Positions 21,514 to 34,091 of a stretch of 64,000 nt of DNA are shown in pieces. The stretch comes from Scleromitrula shiraiana (Eukaryota; Ascomycota; Leotiomycetes; Helotiales; Sclerotiniaceae): positions 1,302,001 through 1,366,000 of the forward strand of contig JABELC010000004.1 in the NCBI GenBank assembly GCA_028455995.1. Direction: 5' to 3'. The position numbers and the translations under genes were made by a program. Position 1 is the first letter of the stretch. The number at the start of each line of letters is the position of its first letter. The notes beneath the pieces were generated by a model. It did no database searches. It was not told the DNA's origin and was given only the letters and a program-made list of their open reading frames with translations.

Positions 21514-24500
21514 TATCTATCATAAAATTGGTTGGTTACAAATCTCACCCACCATGTTATGAGCAAGTGGAAAGAAGGAAGTACATGAGAGTCTAGAACC
21601 AAGAAAGGAAGGCTGTTTGGTGGTAAAAAGATAGTTGAATGGATGTACTAGCCAGATAACTAATTCACGGAGTTTTGTGCTATGTAAATTCAAGTATATT
21701 ATCCTACATTGTGCAAATTTAATATGGAACAATGCAATTGATCTAGTTATTTGGTTTGGCTATCGAATAATAAAAATTGCGATGGCTCAATAAGGAATAG
21801 ATCAAAATCCAATTCTTCCCAGTTGCTAGATTCATGGATATCCTGTTGAATGATCGAGAAACGGACAATTATCTCGCAGACGGGTACGAAAGAGATGGAA
21901 ATAGAATATGATATCTGATATGAGATGAGAAAGAAACATGCAGATATCTTGTAAACATTCTTTTCTCCTTGGAAAATGAGGGGTTCTCGGGTTGATGTTG
22001 AGTAGCATGTTATAATATCAAGGTAAAATTATGGGGATGATTTGGACGATACTTATCGTAAACTTGATTTCAAGTTTTGGGAATGAACAGAGATGAGACA
22101 AGTAGGTACATAGTAGGTCAGAGAAAACCGGATTTTGCTTATGGTTGTCCTCGCCGTCATTGTTCTCGAATAGTAACGTTGAATCCAGCTAAAACATCTG
22201 GGGGTTGCTATTTCCTATATCAGAGAGTGAAAGGTTGTCAATTGCAGTTTGGTCACACGTATCTCGCGTTACTTGGTAACGAAAGGATCACAGCCGCAAT
22301 AAGTGAATATCTTGTACTTCTTCTAGGATGATAGGTGTGGTATCGCGTAATATATGTAGTGTTTGGAAGTTTTGTCTTTTTGGGGTTGTTTGGTAGTGCG
22401 GGTGATATTTAGAATGTGTTGAGGAAATAGAATGGTAATTATAATCGAGAGATCGAGATCTGTCTCGATGATCAACATAATGCTATAATGAGTGGTATGT
22501 TAAGTGCAAGGCCAGAAAAGTAAAGGTAGTGGTGGTGATTTGAGGCAGGCTCAGATGGGCAATACTTCAGTATGATTTACTATGAAAATATCCGAGCGAT
22601 ATTTGCATGGTAATAACGTGGAACTAAGCACGATTATCGAATATTGATGAAATCTATGTGATAGATTGTATGATACCTGACAGTAAATCAGTCATTGGAA
22701 ACGATTAGTTGCGTCGGATACTTACATGTCGAAGAATGACACCACTTGAGAATGAAACGATTGTGAGTGGCGTTGGTATCTAACACAAATATGTTCACAA
22801 TTGACCTTCTGGATAAACTTCTATGAGGTTTGAGGTGACGATGTAACCAGAATTGATGTTGATTAGGAAAAGATCACATACAATCTGTAACAGTTTGTGA
22901 TCAGTGTGAGAGTGATAGATGAATCAAATGGGGAGAAGGAATAATCTCCATCAAAAGATCATCTCCGATGGAGATAATGTACTCTCTTTCGTCAAATAGC
23001 GCACAGATAAAGTGTAGAAAATGATTGAACAATGAGGAGAATTTTGATGTGACATACTTTTCGCATTAATAAATCAGAATGAATAATTCTTCCTGGCTAC
23101 AAATATATTCCTAGACAAAGCTGTGTAATTGCACAAAACCCTTATCATGTAGGTACCCAAATACTATTTTGTAATCATATTTCGCGGGGTACTTTGAGAA
23201 TATGACAGAAGTAATTCAGAATGACATATCAAGGACCGACAAGTGCCCAATTCTTCATGTGTACAACTATACAGGCCATACCGAACCTATAAGTGGAAGG
23301 TATCTGTGATTATGGCTTGGCGGGGTAACTTATGAAGACAGGATTACGCACGCAAAGTAACCTCGAAGAGACCTCGAAGATTATTGAGGTACAATATCTA
23401 GGTAATATGCAGGTGTAGGAAACTTTGGATGCGGTACAATATCTCGTTGTCCCAAATACTGTAGTGGAATCAAAGGTAAGGGATATCTCTCTGGAGGATA
23501 ATATTTGATAGATTATGCAATAGATTCCGATGTAAGACAGATCCACTGGGTAAAATCCACTTGATATTTCTTGCATCTCTTGGAATAAACATGTTCCGGG
23601 TTGATGGAGAATATTTTGGCGGGGAAATAGATTAATTCTAGGGAGAAAAACGAGAAATAGATGAAATATGTTGTGTATGTTGTTCGGGAAGATTGAGTGG
23701 TCTGAAATGACATATGGATGAATTGTGAATGGATAAATGTAACATTGAATGTGATTTGATAATTTTTTGACATGAGTGGCATCGGAAGAGTATAGACTGT
23801 GCAGACTGTATAGTAATTACATGGTGATGCATTTACATTTGGGTGTCAACTGGGACCTTTTTTGTTCGCATAAACATGTAAGTAGGTAACGTGAACGTGG
23901 ATGCAGATGTAAATGTAATGTATGATGTTGTCAGACAGCTGCGCTGTTGTGGTGTTTTCTCTCTTTTTTTCCGACTTCGGAATTAGAATGAACAGTAAGC
24001 TACTATGTATGTAGTGTTGTATCTAGAATGTGAAAGGTTGTAAGTTACTTTGAATATCTTAATTGTAGGTAGTCTCATGGGACAATAATATGAAGGGTTG
24101 GTTTGAGGATACCCTTTTAGGAAGTATCGAAGTTCAAGGTCTTGATATAAAGAAAATGAAAAACCAAGACGCTGTAGGGTACGAGCGAAGAATGGAGAAT
24201 ATCCACTCTTGTACAGAGGACGAGTGAGAACTGATGGAGTATGTCGGACCAAGGTACAAAATACCTATCGTCGATTTGCGAGTAAGTTGCGAGCGAGTAA
24301 GTTATCGTCTGATTTGAATGTCTTTTGAGGGGGTCATCAAATATGAGAAGAATAGAAAAGTTGAGGCTCAAGACAATATAATATGGAATAGCTAGACATA
24401 ATTGCATGTTCTATTAAAATCTTAGAAAATCGTCCATGCAAGATTCTCCACCGGAGGAAGATCACTAGCGACCTTTGGGCCTACCTAGGTAGGCCTCCAA

Positions 24501-25207
24501 AAAAAACGGAAGATTTCCGGATTCGCCATTATCAATTCATCAGCCCCAAAAGATATTGATGGGCGGAGTGTTTATATGGATATATGAGTGTATGGATATA
24601 TACATGATATGATACCGGTTGTTGCCTTGATGAAAGCCCTATCCGAGTATCTGAAGTGAGTCATTTGATTCCATTGAAATCGAGTAGAGATTCGGATCCA
24701 TTTTCGCATTTTCGAATTTTCGCATTTTCGCAATCTAGACCTTGTATAGCTGAAGTTGCTAATCCTTTCTAGTTGACCGAGGTGAGGCGAGGCAAAGGAT
24801 AGGTAATGTATAGCAAGGCGAACAAGATGAATGCGCACATTGTAAGCATATACCGGCGTTTGATATCAATATCATATATTGGATTCGTACGTGCGATATG
24901 ATATTTGCCATGGTGAGATCATCATGATTATTTGCCTCTTTACTTAACTTTCAAGATGGCGAATAAGAATCATCCAGTTGCGGAGCTTCTATGGCGAGAA
25001 ACACTAACCTTATGCTGTGCTGTGCATTTGAAGGGAGTGAATGGCAATATGATACTTTGCAGCAAGACAAGGTGTGAATGCAATGCAGACGATGGAGTAG
25101 TGTAAAGGTAAGTAGATTACGGTAAGTAGATTATAGTAGGTAGGTAGGGAGGTTTATACGTAATATGTGACTGCTTGTATTCCGTATATTGGTTGGATTT
25201 TATAAAG

Positions 25208-25280
25208 CTGTTCTCACTGGTAGAATGTTTCCTAGTAATAAAAATGTTTCTAAGGTCGGGGGTTCGAATGTCCTAATGCA
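25208..25280 (+). other. tRNA-like fragment (possible tRNA relic or SINE head)
   Basis: GTTCTCACTGGTAGAAT can form a 4-bp D stem around a TCACTGGTA loop and resembles a pol III A box. GGTTCGAAT about 50 bp downstream resembles a B box/T loop. The anticodon and acceptor stems do not pair properly, so this is not a functional tRNA as read. Confidence 0.25.
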
Positions 25281-25299
25281 AGTGCTCAGCCTCGTTATC

Positions 25300-25373
25300 C
25301 ATGGATAGATATATTAATGTGTGGATATATTAATGTGTGGATATATTAATGTGTGAATATATTAATATGTGGT
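25300..25373. repeat. 16-bp tandem repeat
   Basis: About four copies of GGATATATTAATGTGT with minor variants. Confidence 0.9.
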
Positions 25374-26156
25374 TGTGTGGCCCTATGCTAACGGTATGAC
25401 TGTCCATGGATTACGTCCGTAGTGTATGGATTAGTGTGATCAATCACGAACTACAGGGATTAAATCACTATGGATTAGGCGCCAAGTACCTGAATAAAGC
25501 CAATAAGATCCCTAATTTTTAACCCTAAACCTAGTTATGGCATACTCACTACACCCACTACACCCACTACACTCACTAAATGGATATCATTGGGGTAAAC
25601 TAATAATAGTGACTAAGATTAACCTTGTAATGATTTTTGGAATCTTTTGAACCTCCAGCTTTAAAGAACTTATTGGATTTTTTGCTATGTTTTCTTTCAG
25701 CCATCAGATTTTTCTATCCAACACTTGAATGTATCACTATTACTCCAGCTGCATTAGCAGAAATATAGTTCCTATCTAGGTAATTTTTAATATACATTAT
25801 CCCATCTAGAGTATCAATCAACAAAATGAAGGGAAAGAAATAATGGTAATGACTTGCATATTTTGTCACACTGATCAGAAACAGTAGGATCAGAGACAAC
25901 ATGATTTTACCTACGGTCATAGGCATAAGTATCTTCAATTATCTCATATATAAGTAGTCAATTACTTCCTCAAGGTTTCTCAAGTATTTCTAAACTTTTT
26001 ATTCTATTTGAAGGGAAGGGTTTCTCTTTTAAAATCGATTAGAACTTGTCATACATATATACTTCTGTATCTTACGAATACAACATATATATCTATACAC
26101 ATACAGATTGGATACACACATACATACATACATCTAACCTGCATACAGCATTTGCC

Positions 26157-26158
26157 TA

Positions 26159-26194
<36 letters not shown>

Positions 26195-26213
26195 CTTGCT
26201 TGCTTACCTACCT
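26157..26213. repeat. (TGCC)n / TGCT microsatellite
   Basis: About eleven TGCC units grading into TGCT units, read directly. Confidence 0.95.
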
Positions 26214-26835
26214 GCCTACTTACTTGCACAGTTGGAGCTTACTTATTGACTAACTTATTAATCTTGGGCATTATTTATTTCATCTTTTGATTTCAAATTT
26301 TTTGACTTGAATCTTTCCTGTCGTTTCATATATACTTTCCCACCAGCGATATCAAAACGCACCATACGGAATTCTAAAGGAAACCTGCAGCTGAATCCCA
26401 GGAAACTCTTCACGAGGTAAGTGTCTGATGATCAATCCATCCCTAAGCAAACAAAGTCTGGTGATTGGATGGCTGTGGAAGAGTTACACCCTCGCTGGAT
26501 ACTTACATATGGAATTTTTCCTTTTTTTGAAAGACTCAATCCATTGTATCCATTGATGTCTGTGAATATAAAGATGGTTTGGAAAGCATACGTTGAAAAC
26601 CGAATAATTCAATCTTTTTTCTTTTGAGCATGAACTAACTCGAACCATTTTTCAAAAACAGGTCATCAATTGAATCCCCTCAACCGTGAAATCAAGCCAT
26701 TTACAAGAATATAACCATCGTAATTTGCGGATTAAGTCTTCAAGAACCAACAACCTTAAATTATACCCTCCGTCCTCCTTGAACCACGATTTATTCTTCC
26801 ACTATCAGAAGGAAACGATAACTTGCTCGTACAAC

Positions 26836-29800
26836 ATGGATACTCCAAGCTCGGGCAAGAGCGACCAAGTCACTGAGAGGGAGGAATCTGCTCCAACCTC
26901 AATCGCAGCCGAAGGGTCAACGACTGCACAAGTTGAGAGTAAAACACGACAAACTACTACAGATAAGCAATGCAAATCAAAATCGAAAAAATCTAAGAAG
27001 GATAAAGTGGATAAGGCTGGGAAACTTAAGGGCAAGAAAGGAAAGGAAGCAGCTGAGTCTGAGAGCGAGAGTGAGGATGATGATGATGATTCTTCCAGTT
27101 CAAGCTCTGATAGTTCTGATTCGAGCGACTCGGATGAGGATTCTGAAACCGAGACTGAGAAGGACAAGAAGAAGAGAAAGGCAAAATTGAAGGCTAAACA
27201 AAAGTTGAAGGAGAAGCGCAAGGGTAAATCGAAGAAGAAGTCTAAGAAAGACGTGCGTATACTACACCCGCAGAATATGCAACTACATACTAACAAAAAT
27301 TTAGGATTCTTCTTCTGATAGTGATTCCACTTCTGACTCAGACAGCGAGGATGAAGATGAGGAAGCGGAGGACGAGAGTGAAGATGCCGAGGCTAGCGCA
27401 GAAACCGATGAGACCGCCGAAGTCACGAACGCTCAACTTCAAGCACAATTATTACAATTGCAAGCACAAATACAGAGAACTCAACTTACGTCATCCTACC
27501 CATCAGCCCCTCCAGTATTGCCATCAGCTGCATTATGGAGTCTTCCACCACCACCTCCTCCAAATTCTCTTTCTCTAGGTTCTGCTGCGAGACGATTGGC
27601 TTTACGAGATGCAAAGAAATTATTGGATGAGAAGAAGGAAGGAAAGAAGGGAAAGAAGGATAAAAAGGCAAAGAAGAAGCGTGGAAGTAAATTGGAATAC
27701 AAGAGAGTTGATCAATTATGGGATAGCACAATTCACAATTACAAGCTCACGGATACCGCGGAAGATGAGGAGAGTTCTGAGTATGACCAATATCTTTTCA
27801 ATGTTCGCCGAACTTTTGATTGGGAGGGAAAATACAAGGTATGTTGAAGCAAAATTTACTTTGTACGACAACTAACATTTTATAGGCAACCGTTGTCGAT
27901 ATCAAGAGCAAACTTCTCAAAGAAGCACTCAATGAAGTCATGGATGGTGTTAAGGGTGTCAGTTTGGTTGAAGAAACTCCATCGATTGATCCCAACTTAC
28001 TTTTCCTCTACCTCGAGGACCTCCGAAAATCTTGCAAGGAATTGAAGAATAAGAAGATCACCGAAAAGAAGAGCAAGAAGAAGTTGAAGAAGAGAAATGA
28101 GACCAAGCGAAAGCATCTCAACGTACTTCTTAAATATCTTGACAAGGATTATGCTTCTACTAAGAAAACCCTCTATCCTATGTTGGAGACGGGTATCATT
28201 ACTTTCGATCTACTATGGGCTTTGTATAAACCAAATACTTTGGCTTATACCACTACTTATGGCACGGTTGATGAACCAAGAGCTTTCAAGATCGAGCTCG
28301 CCGAAAAGGAGTATAGCTTCATGAAAGGATACTGGTATAACATCGAGGGAAAATATTTGGAGTATGATGGAAAGACTTGGGGAATGGGTACGTATCATTC
28401 ATCTTTGATCATGATTCTTAGTTAACATTTATAGGCACCATGGAATGTGATGTAGCAGCTTTCAAGGGCGCAAGGAAGATTACAAGTCTGAATTGCTATC
28501 CTCTGAAATATCACAAGAATGAAACCAAGCTTCGAGCCGAACTCATCGAGAGAGGTAAGAAGTTTGTATCATTACAAGGTGTTCATTACAAGAGTCATAA
28601 AGGAATGGCATACTACAAGAAACGCAAAGCCGTTGTCAAAGTCAACATTGATGGTAGAGTTATGGTTGATCCCGCCATCCATCGAAGAATCCTTCCCAAT
28701 TATCCGATCAGCACCGTCAAACCAAATGATCCAGATCTACTTGACGATTCGGATTCCGATGATGATTGCGGATGCAGTGATAGTTCTAACGAGGACGGGG
28801 GAGAACGTCATTTGGAGAGCCGTGACGATGACGAGCCAAAGATGAAATTAAAGGTAGTCCTGGACGAAAAGGAAGAACTTCATGTGGTTCAAGTACTCAT
28901 TGATGCGGACGGTAATGAAGTCATTCCCGAGAAATTGGACGAAGTTCCCAGTAAAATCACAACCAACGACGGCGAAGAACCCACGGTCGCAGCACCAGAA
29001 GAAGACAAGAAAGCCCCGCCCACATTCACCGACGAGGAATACCTCATCGCCTCTCCAGTCGTCCTCGGTTTCGCTTTTGCCGAGAAACTCTGGCTCGAAT
29101 TCACCGTTTCGGGAATCAAGGATATCGTCTGGAATGAGGGAGCATATGATTCTCTCGTCCTCGAAGACAACACCAAAGCCATCGTCAAAGCACTCGTCGA
29201 ATCCCACAAATATCACCCAGCAGAAAGCATTGACGATGTAATCCAAGGTAAAGGAAAAGGACTCGTGGCCGTTCTCCACGGTCCCCCTGGTACAGGTAAA
29301 ACTCTCACCGCAGAAGGCATTTCCGAACTTCTCAAATGCCCCCTTTACATGGTTTCAGCCGGAGAACTCGGGACAGATCCCCGAACCCTCGAGGCAGAGT
29401 TACAAAAGATCCTCGATATCGCACACGCATGGGGAGCAGTTCTTCTCCTCGACGAAGCAGATGTCTTCCTCGAGAAGAGAACAATCCAAGATATTCATCG
29501 CAACGCACTCGTATCTATATTCCTCCGTCTGCTTGAATATTTCCAAGGTATTCTCTTCCTGACTACGAATCGCGTCGAGACGTTCGATGATGCGTTCCAG
29601 AGCAGGATTCATATTGCATTGAGATATGGAGATTTGAGCACGAAGGCTAAGAAGAGTGTGTTTAAGATGTTTATTGAGAGGGTTAGGATACTCGAGGGTG
29701 TGGATACTATGCCGTTCAAGGAGGAGGATTATAATGCTTTGGCTAAGAACAATTTGAATGGAAGACAGGTATGCTCATTTTTTCTCACGTCCTTCTGTTC

Positions 29801-30001
29801 TTTTTTCTAAGATTCTCTTGCTAACACAACACCCACCTCTAGATCAAAAACACAATCCGAACGGCCCAAGCCCTAGCAGTCAACAATAAAGAACCACTCT
29901 CCATGGAACACATCAAGCGAGTATTAGATGTGTCAAATGCCTTTGATAGGGATTTGAAGGGTGGTCCTGGATTCGAGGATGCTATGAGAGGGTATTTTTA
30001 A
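26836..30001 (+). CDS. AAA family ATPase with DUF7025-type domain
   Basis: Predicted 981-aa ATPase. Exons are 26836-27252, 27305-27838, 27886-28387, 28435-29768 and 29843-30001, separated by introns of 47-74 bp that all keep frame. The N-terminal 230 residues are low-complexity: Lys-rich, then Ser/Asp/Glu runs, then Gln-rich. A conserved region follows (about 290-560: RVDQLWDS.., DLLWALYKPN, YDGKTWGMG) of the type called DUF7025. The C-terminal AAA module has Walker A GPPGTGKT near 767, Walker B LLLDEADVF near 820 and sensor-1 TTNR. The family is common in filamentous fungi as single AAA-domain proteins; substrate and location are not established. The acidic and basic N-terminus suggests nuclear or nucleic-acid contact, which is inference. 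The start is the first ATG after a leader rich in stop codons. Confidence 0.93.
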
Positions 30002-31311
30002 ATGCTTCATTTCGGTACTACATATGGAGGCATTTACGGAATCACGCACACTCAACTGTACCGCTCTTTTCAATCCCTTTCTTTCCTCAGCTAACTTTTC
30101 TTTCGATCGAGCTACACATGACATCCCATCTCATCATATTCCCCACTTGTATGATTCCTCCCGCTTCTATTTCTCTTCTCTCACTTTCACTTTCTTTTTC
30201 TTTGGCACATGGTTTTTCGGATCTGTTTGTTGGCTGTCTTTTTGGCGGAGGGAGGAAAGGGAGGCTGAGAAAGGAGGAAAGGGGGATACGCATGCGGGGT
30301 GGCTCGCTGTTTTTTTCTTTCTTTCTTTCGGCTTTTGGGCGAGCATATCATATGATTGGTTTTAGGATTTTGATATCGATCGGTATTTTGATTGGGTGAG
30401 TAGATAGGATGGGATAAGATAGGATGAGATGGGGTAAGATAGGATAAGATGGGATGAGATAGGCGGATAGGTGGCGGTAAGGAAACATAGTAGGGAGGGA
30501 GAGAACGGGGAAATGGATATGAATATGAAAGGAAAGGGAAGGGTGGGAAGGGTGGATACATAGGTATTATGGATGGCGTAGGACAAATAAGTGAGCGAGG
30601 GGGCAAATGGGATAGGATAGGATAGGATAACATGAACAAGACAGATAGAAATAAGAAATAAGCGATGATCTTTACATTTATCCTCCCTTTAAAGGCTTTT
30701 CTTCGCCTTTACAATGTGAGATTTTTGATCCTGTATATGAGCGAGTGATGTGATATGGCGAGGAAGTGATCTAACTAGCTTCTTTCTATCCGATCAAGTA
30801 GAATATATATATATATATATTATATTGAGATTCGATATCGACCGCGTGGGTGAACACGTAGATAATGCTTTGATTATCCAGGATTGGATCGGAATACATA
30901 ATATGGTGGTTTCATTATCTGATGTTGATTTTTTGATTCGGACTTTTACATCGTACGTGCGATAGTTCAATTATTCAGGTAGGCCATATATGTGGGAGAG
31001 GTAATGGAATAGGTATCAATCAGAAAGAGAGACACAATGTCATGTTGAGATTGATTCATTGATTCATCCATTTATTCAGCTATCATACACAAACAAAACA
31101 ACAGCTGCCTAATACATAAAACACTATACAATAGAACAAATAATACAAAACAGAAAAATGCATGCAATAGGTGATCAAAAATCATATAGTATAGAGATTT
31201 ATTTATTGTATTGTATCTTATTTTGTGTGTAGGTATCGAGGAGAGTTTTCAGGAACTATTCTATTTGAACATGGAGGAAATAGGTAGATGAGATAGGAAG
31301 GAAGGAAACAT
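30002..31311. other. Region between convergent AAA ATPase and MDH genes
   Basis: No supported gene. The open frames at 30024-30640 on both strands are compositionally biased shadows. It contains a degenerate GATAGGATAAGAT minisatellite (about 30402-30468) with further GATAGGATAG near 30611-30627, and an AT run near 30806-30822. Two 3' untranslated regions must lie here. Confidence 0.6.
30402..30468. repeat. Degenerate GATAGGATAAGAT minisatellite
   Basis: Roughly ten alternating (GATA/GAT)(GGGATAAGATA/GGATGAGAT) words in 67 bp, G/A-rich on the plus strand. Confidence 0.75.
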
Positions 31312-32682
31312 TTAGTTTCCTGGGTTCTTGGCGACGAATTGAACACCCTTCTCGATGTTCTATTTGGGGAGAGACAATGGTGGTTAGTATGCGTTCATAA
31401 CATAAGAGGAGAGATAGAGAAGGGAGATGAGACGGGATTGGGGTAAAAGAGGAAGAAAACATACCTTCTTCAAATCAGCCAAGCAAGCATCCAATAATTT
31501 CTCCTCAGTAGCATCAACCTTTCCAACCTCCAAAATCTTTTGAACACCATCTGGACCCAACTCAACCTTGCTAGCGAAGAAATCAATACCTTGATCCTTG
31601 TACAATGGGCTGTCGACGAATGTAGGCTCAACAACACCCTTTTGACCTTGAGCAGCCTTCAATAAGGATTCGGCAAATCGGGCACCTGCCATGGCCATGG
31701 ACAAGGTAGCAGAACCAGCACCATCCTTTGCTTGAACAACCTCATCACCACCGAATTGGACACGCTTGAGAAGGTTCTCATTACCGACAAGATCTGGGTG
31801 GGAAGATTGAGAGAAGAGGGGAACGATAGTAACACCAGAGTGACCACCAACAACGGTAATGTTCTCATCAACGGGGTCGGTACCCTTAAGCTCACTAACG
31901 AATCTGCTAGCTCTAACAACATCCAAAGTAGTAACACCGAAGAGTCTCTTTGGGTTGTAAACACCTCTTGCCTTGAAGATCTCAGCGACGATTGGAACGG
32001 TGGAGTTGACTGGGTTGGAAATAACGAGGATGTTGGCATTTGGGGCGGATTCGGCGGCGGCTTTGGCAAGATCGCGCACGATGGATGCGTTGGTGTTGAA
32101 GAGATCATCACGGGTCATTCCTGGTTTACGTGGAACACCGGCGGGGATCAAGACGATTTCGGCACCCTTGAGGGCGGCGGCGAGACCAGATGGTGTGGGG
32201 TCGTATCCGGTAACTTTGGATTTGGTGTTGACGTGGGATACATCTGCTGCGACACCTATTTATTCAATTGAAAGATTATTTAGTTAGCTATGATCGATTA
32301 TACTTCTCGACGGACTACATTCTGTGTGTATATATGGATGAACGGATGAATTGTCAATAAAATGAAGAACAAACCTGGAGCTCCTCTAATATCATACAAA
32401 GCCAAATCACTAACACGAGGATTCAACTTGAGAAGAAGGGACAATGGTTGACCAATTCCACCAGCTGCTCCGAGAACAGTAACTTTAGAAAGCTATTGAT
32501 ATGAAGAAGAGAAACGATTAGCTCATATTGGTGACGTTGTTGATACCGCAGATGAGGGGAAAAAATGTATCATAACCAAAGCAAGCAAGCTAAGAAATTA
32601 AAGGAAATCTTACATCTCTAGCGGAAGCTGAAAAAGCTCTTTGCTGGATAGCTCCAGTCAATGCTCTACGTGCTGCGAACAT
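31312..32682 (-). CDS. Malate dehydrogenase, mitochondrial
   Basis: NAD-dependent malate to oxaloacetate conversion in the TCA cycle. Minus-strand exons are 32682-32614, 32492-32375, 32255-31465 and 31359-31312, giving 341 aa. All introns are GT..AG and phase-consistent. Residues 1-22 (MFAARRALTGAIQQRAFSAS..) form an Arg/Ser-rich amphipathic mitochondrial presequence with no acidic residue, which separates it from cytosolic or peroxisomal isozymes. The NAD-binding glycine motif VLGAAGGIGQPLS lies near 29-42. Substrate-binding RKPGMTRDD and the catalytic histidine in VVGGHSG (His201) are present. The C-terminus ends NIEKGVQFVAKNPGN, with no SKL-type peroxisomal signal. Length and motifs are normal for the family. 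It is transcribed towards the AAA ATPase gene. Confidence 0.97.
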
Positions 32683-33027
32683 GATGTGTATATGATATGA
32701 AGAAGAAAGGAAGAGAATGAAGAAGTGAGTGAGTGTGGTGTTGTATTGTATGAGATTGGAATTGAGAAATTATGATCGGAAGGAAAGAGATTATTTCGGG
32801 GGAGAGGAATCTTTAGTGCGGCGTTGAGAAGAACCTTGGAAGCTTTTTGCTATAGTGTGTGGTGTGGGTATGAATATCGTGTGGTCCGTCCCAAGCTTTC
32901 CGGGTTTAGACCGAATTTTGGAGCTAGTAGTGTTTGGGAATAGTTCAATAATTATGTAAGTCCGACCTCGGTTGGCTTCATACCGGCGCCCAAATGTTGA
33001 CATCAACAAAAATTTGATATATATATG

Positions 33028-33962
33028 CCCTACGGTATCACGTATTCAAAGAGCGAACCTGAATAGAATTCAATGACTTCCCTAAATGAACTTCAAGAAA
33101 TCAGCCATTTTAGTGCCTGAGCACACTAAAACTTCAAACACCAACGTACTAAACTTGCAATTAACTAAAAATTGAATTTCATATAATATAAAATAATCAA
33201 GTTTAAACTCAAGAATTAACCTCGAATAAATTCCAAATAAACTTCAACTAAAATTCATCGATATCTTGAAACTATACCTAAAATAGCCTCATCATCAATT
33301 TTACATTACAGAATTATTCAATATAGATTCTTATTAATTAACGATTTATCTAACTCTTTATCAAATCTATATAAATATAACCTCAAACCATAAAACCGCA
33401 ACCATTTTTATATAATCACCGCAACCACTTCTATATAATCGATTTTCTTTAACTAACTTAAAAAATCAATAATTTTATCATCTTAAAAAAGATAATTTTC
33501 TACAAAAAATTATAGAATTTAAAGATATATTTATATTACTTATTAATATATACTAATATTAGCTTAAACATATTAATAATAAAAGAAATACAGGGTCAAT
33601 CTTAATATATTAGCTAAATTAAGAAATAATAAAGCATATCAACTATTAGTATATACTAATTTTATATACAAATGTAATTTTGTATACAAATATAAATAAA
33701 AATACACTAATTTTGTATATAAACAAAAATGCACTAATTTTATATATAAACAAAAATGCACTAATTTTATATATAAACTTCATATTAATCTAATACTAAA
33801 CAGTTATCCAAGATAAACCCAAATATCTAAATTGAATTTATATTAGTAAATGATCACTCCCCGAAAATCAACTTATAGTGCAATTGAAATTTCAATTATA
33901 GTATAAAAATTTCCTTCCCTAAATAGTATTCAAGAAATCCCTGAATAGGTGATACCGTAGGG
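33028..33962. mobile_element. Non-autonomous TIR element, 935 bp
   Basis: The left end is CCCTACGGTATCACGTATTC; the right end on the minus strand is CCCTACGGTATCACCTATTC. These are 20-bp terminal inverted repeats with one mismatch. An ATG trinucleotide flanks both ends (33025-33027 and 33963-33965) and could be a 3-bp target duplication or chance. The interior is strongly A/T-rich with no coding capacity, and short repeated words such as AAATGCACTAATTTTATATA occur in tandem near 33690-33770. It sits 345 bp upstream of the MDH start. Superfamily not assigned. Confidence 0.75.
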
Positions 33963-33965
33963 ATG

Positions 33966-34025
33966 GATGAACAGTCGGGATGAACAGTCGGAATGAACAG
34001 TCGGGATGAACAGTCGGGATGAAAC
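33966..34025. repeat. Tandem GATGAACAGTCGG repeat
   Basis: Four to five copies of a 13-bp unit GATGAACAGTCGG with small variants, beginning directly at the right edge of the TIR element. Confidence 0.9.
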
Positions 34026-34091
34026 CTTGGGATCTTATTCAACTCGATTTGGATGTTCCATTAATAAGGGGTCGTTTAGCTCATTGATTTC

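Larger units (their letters stand above)
21514..26835. other. Long gene-poor interval, about 5.3 kb
   Basis: No supported gene on either strand; frames of 80-96 codons are present but lack family features or splice-supported extension. It holds an 18-bp perfect palindrome (24478-24495), a tRNA-like fragment (25208-25280), 16-bp tandem repeats (about 25300-25373), CACTACACC repeats (about 25545-25578) and a TGCC array (26157-26213). The last 500 bp are the presumed promoter and leader of the AAA ATPase gene, with a possible leader intron at about 26417-26661. Confidence 0.5.

Noticed and set aside
25498..25535. TTTTTAACCCTAAACC as interstitial telomere repeat
   Set aside because: Only one AACCCT unit is present; no array.
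26805..27296. Minus-strand Ser/Phe/Leu-rich frame of 163 codons
   Set aside because: It is the antisense of the Lys/Ser/Asp-rich N-terminus of the AAA ATPase.
28848..29279. Minus-strand 143-codon frame
   Set aside because: Antisense shadow of the AAA ATPase exon 4.
30187..30639. Minus-strand Pro/Ser/Tyr-rich frame
   Set aside because: Produced by a GATAGGATAAGAT minisatellite; no start context or family resemblance.
31732..32287. Plus-strand frames over the MDH gene
   Set aside because: Antisense shadows of malate dehydrogenase exon 3.
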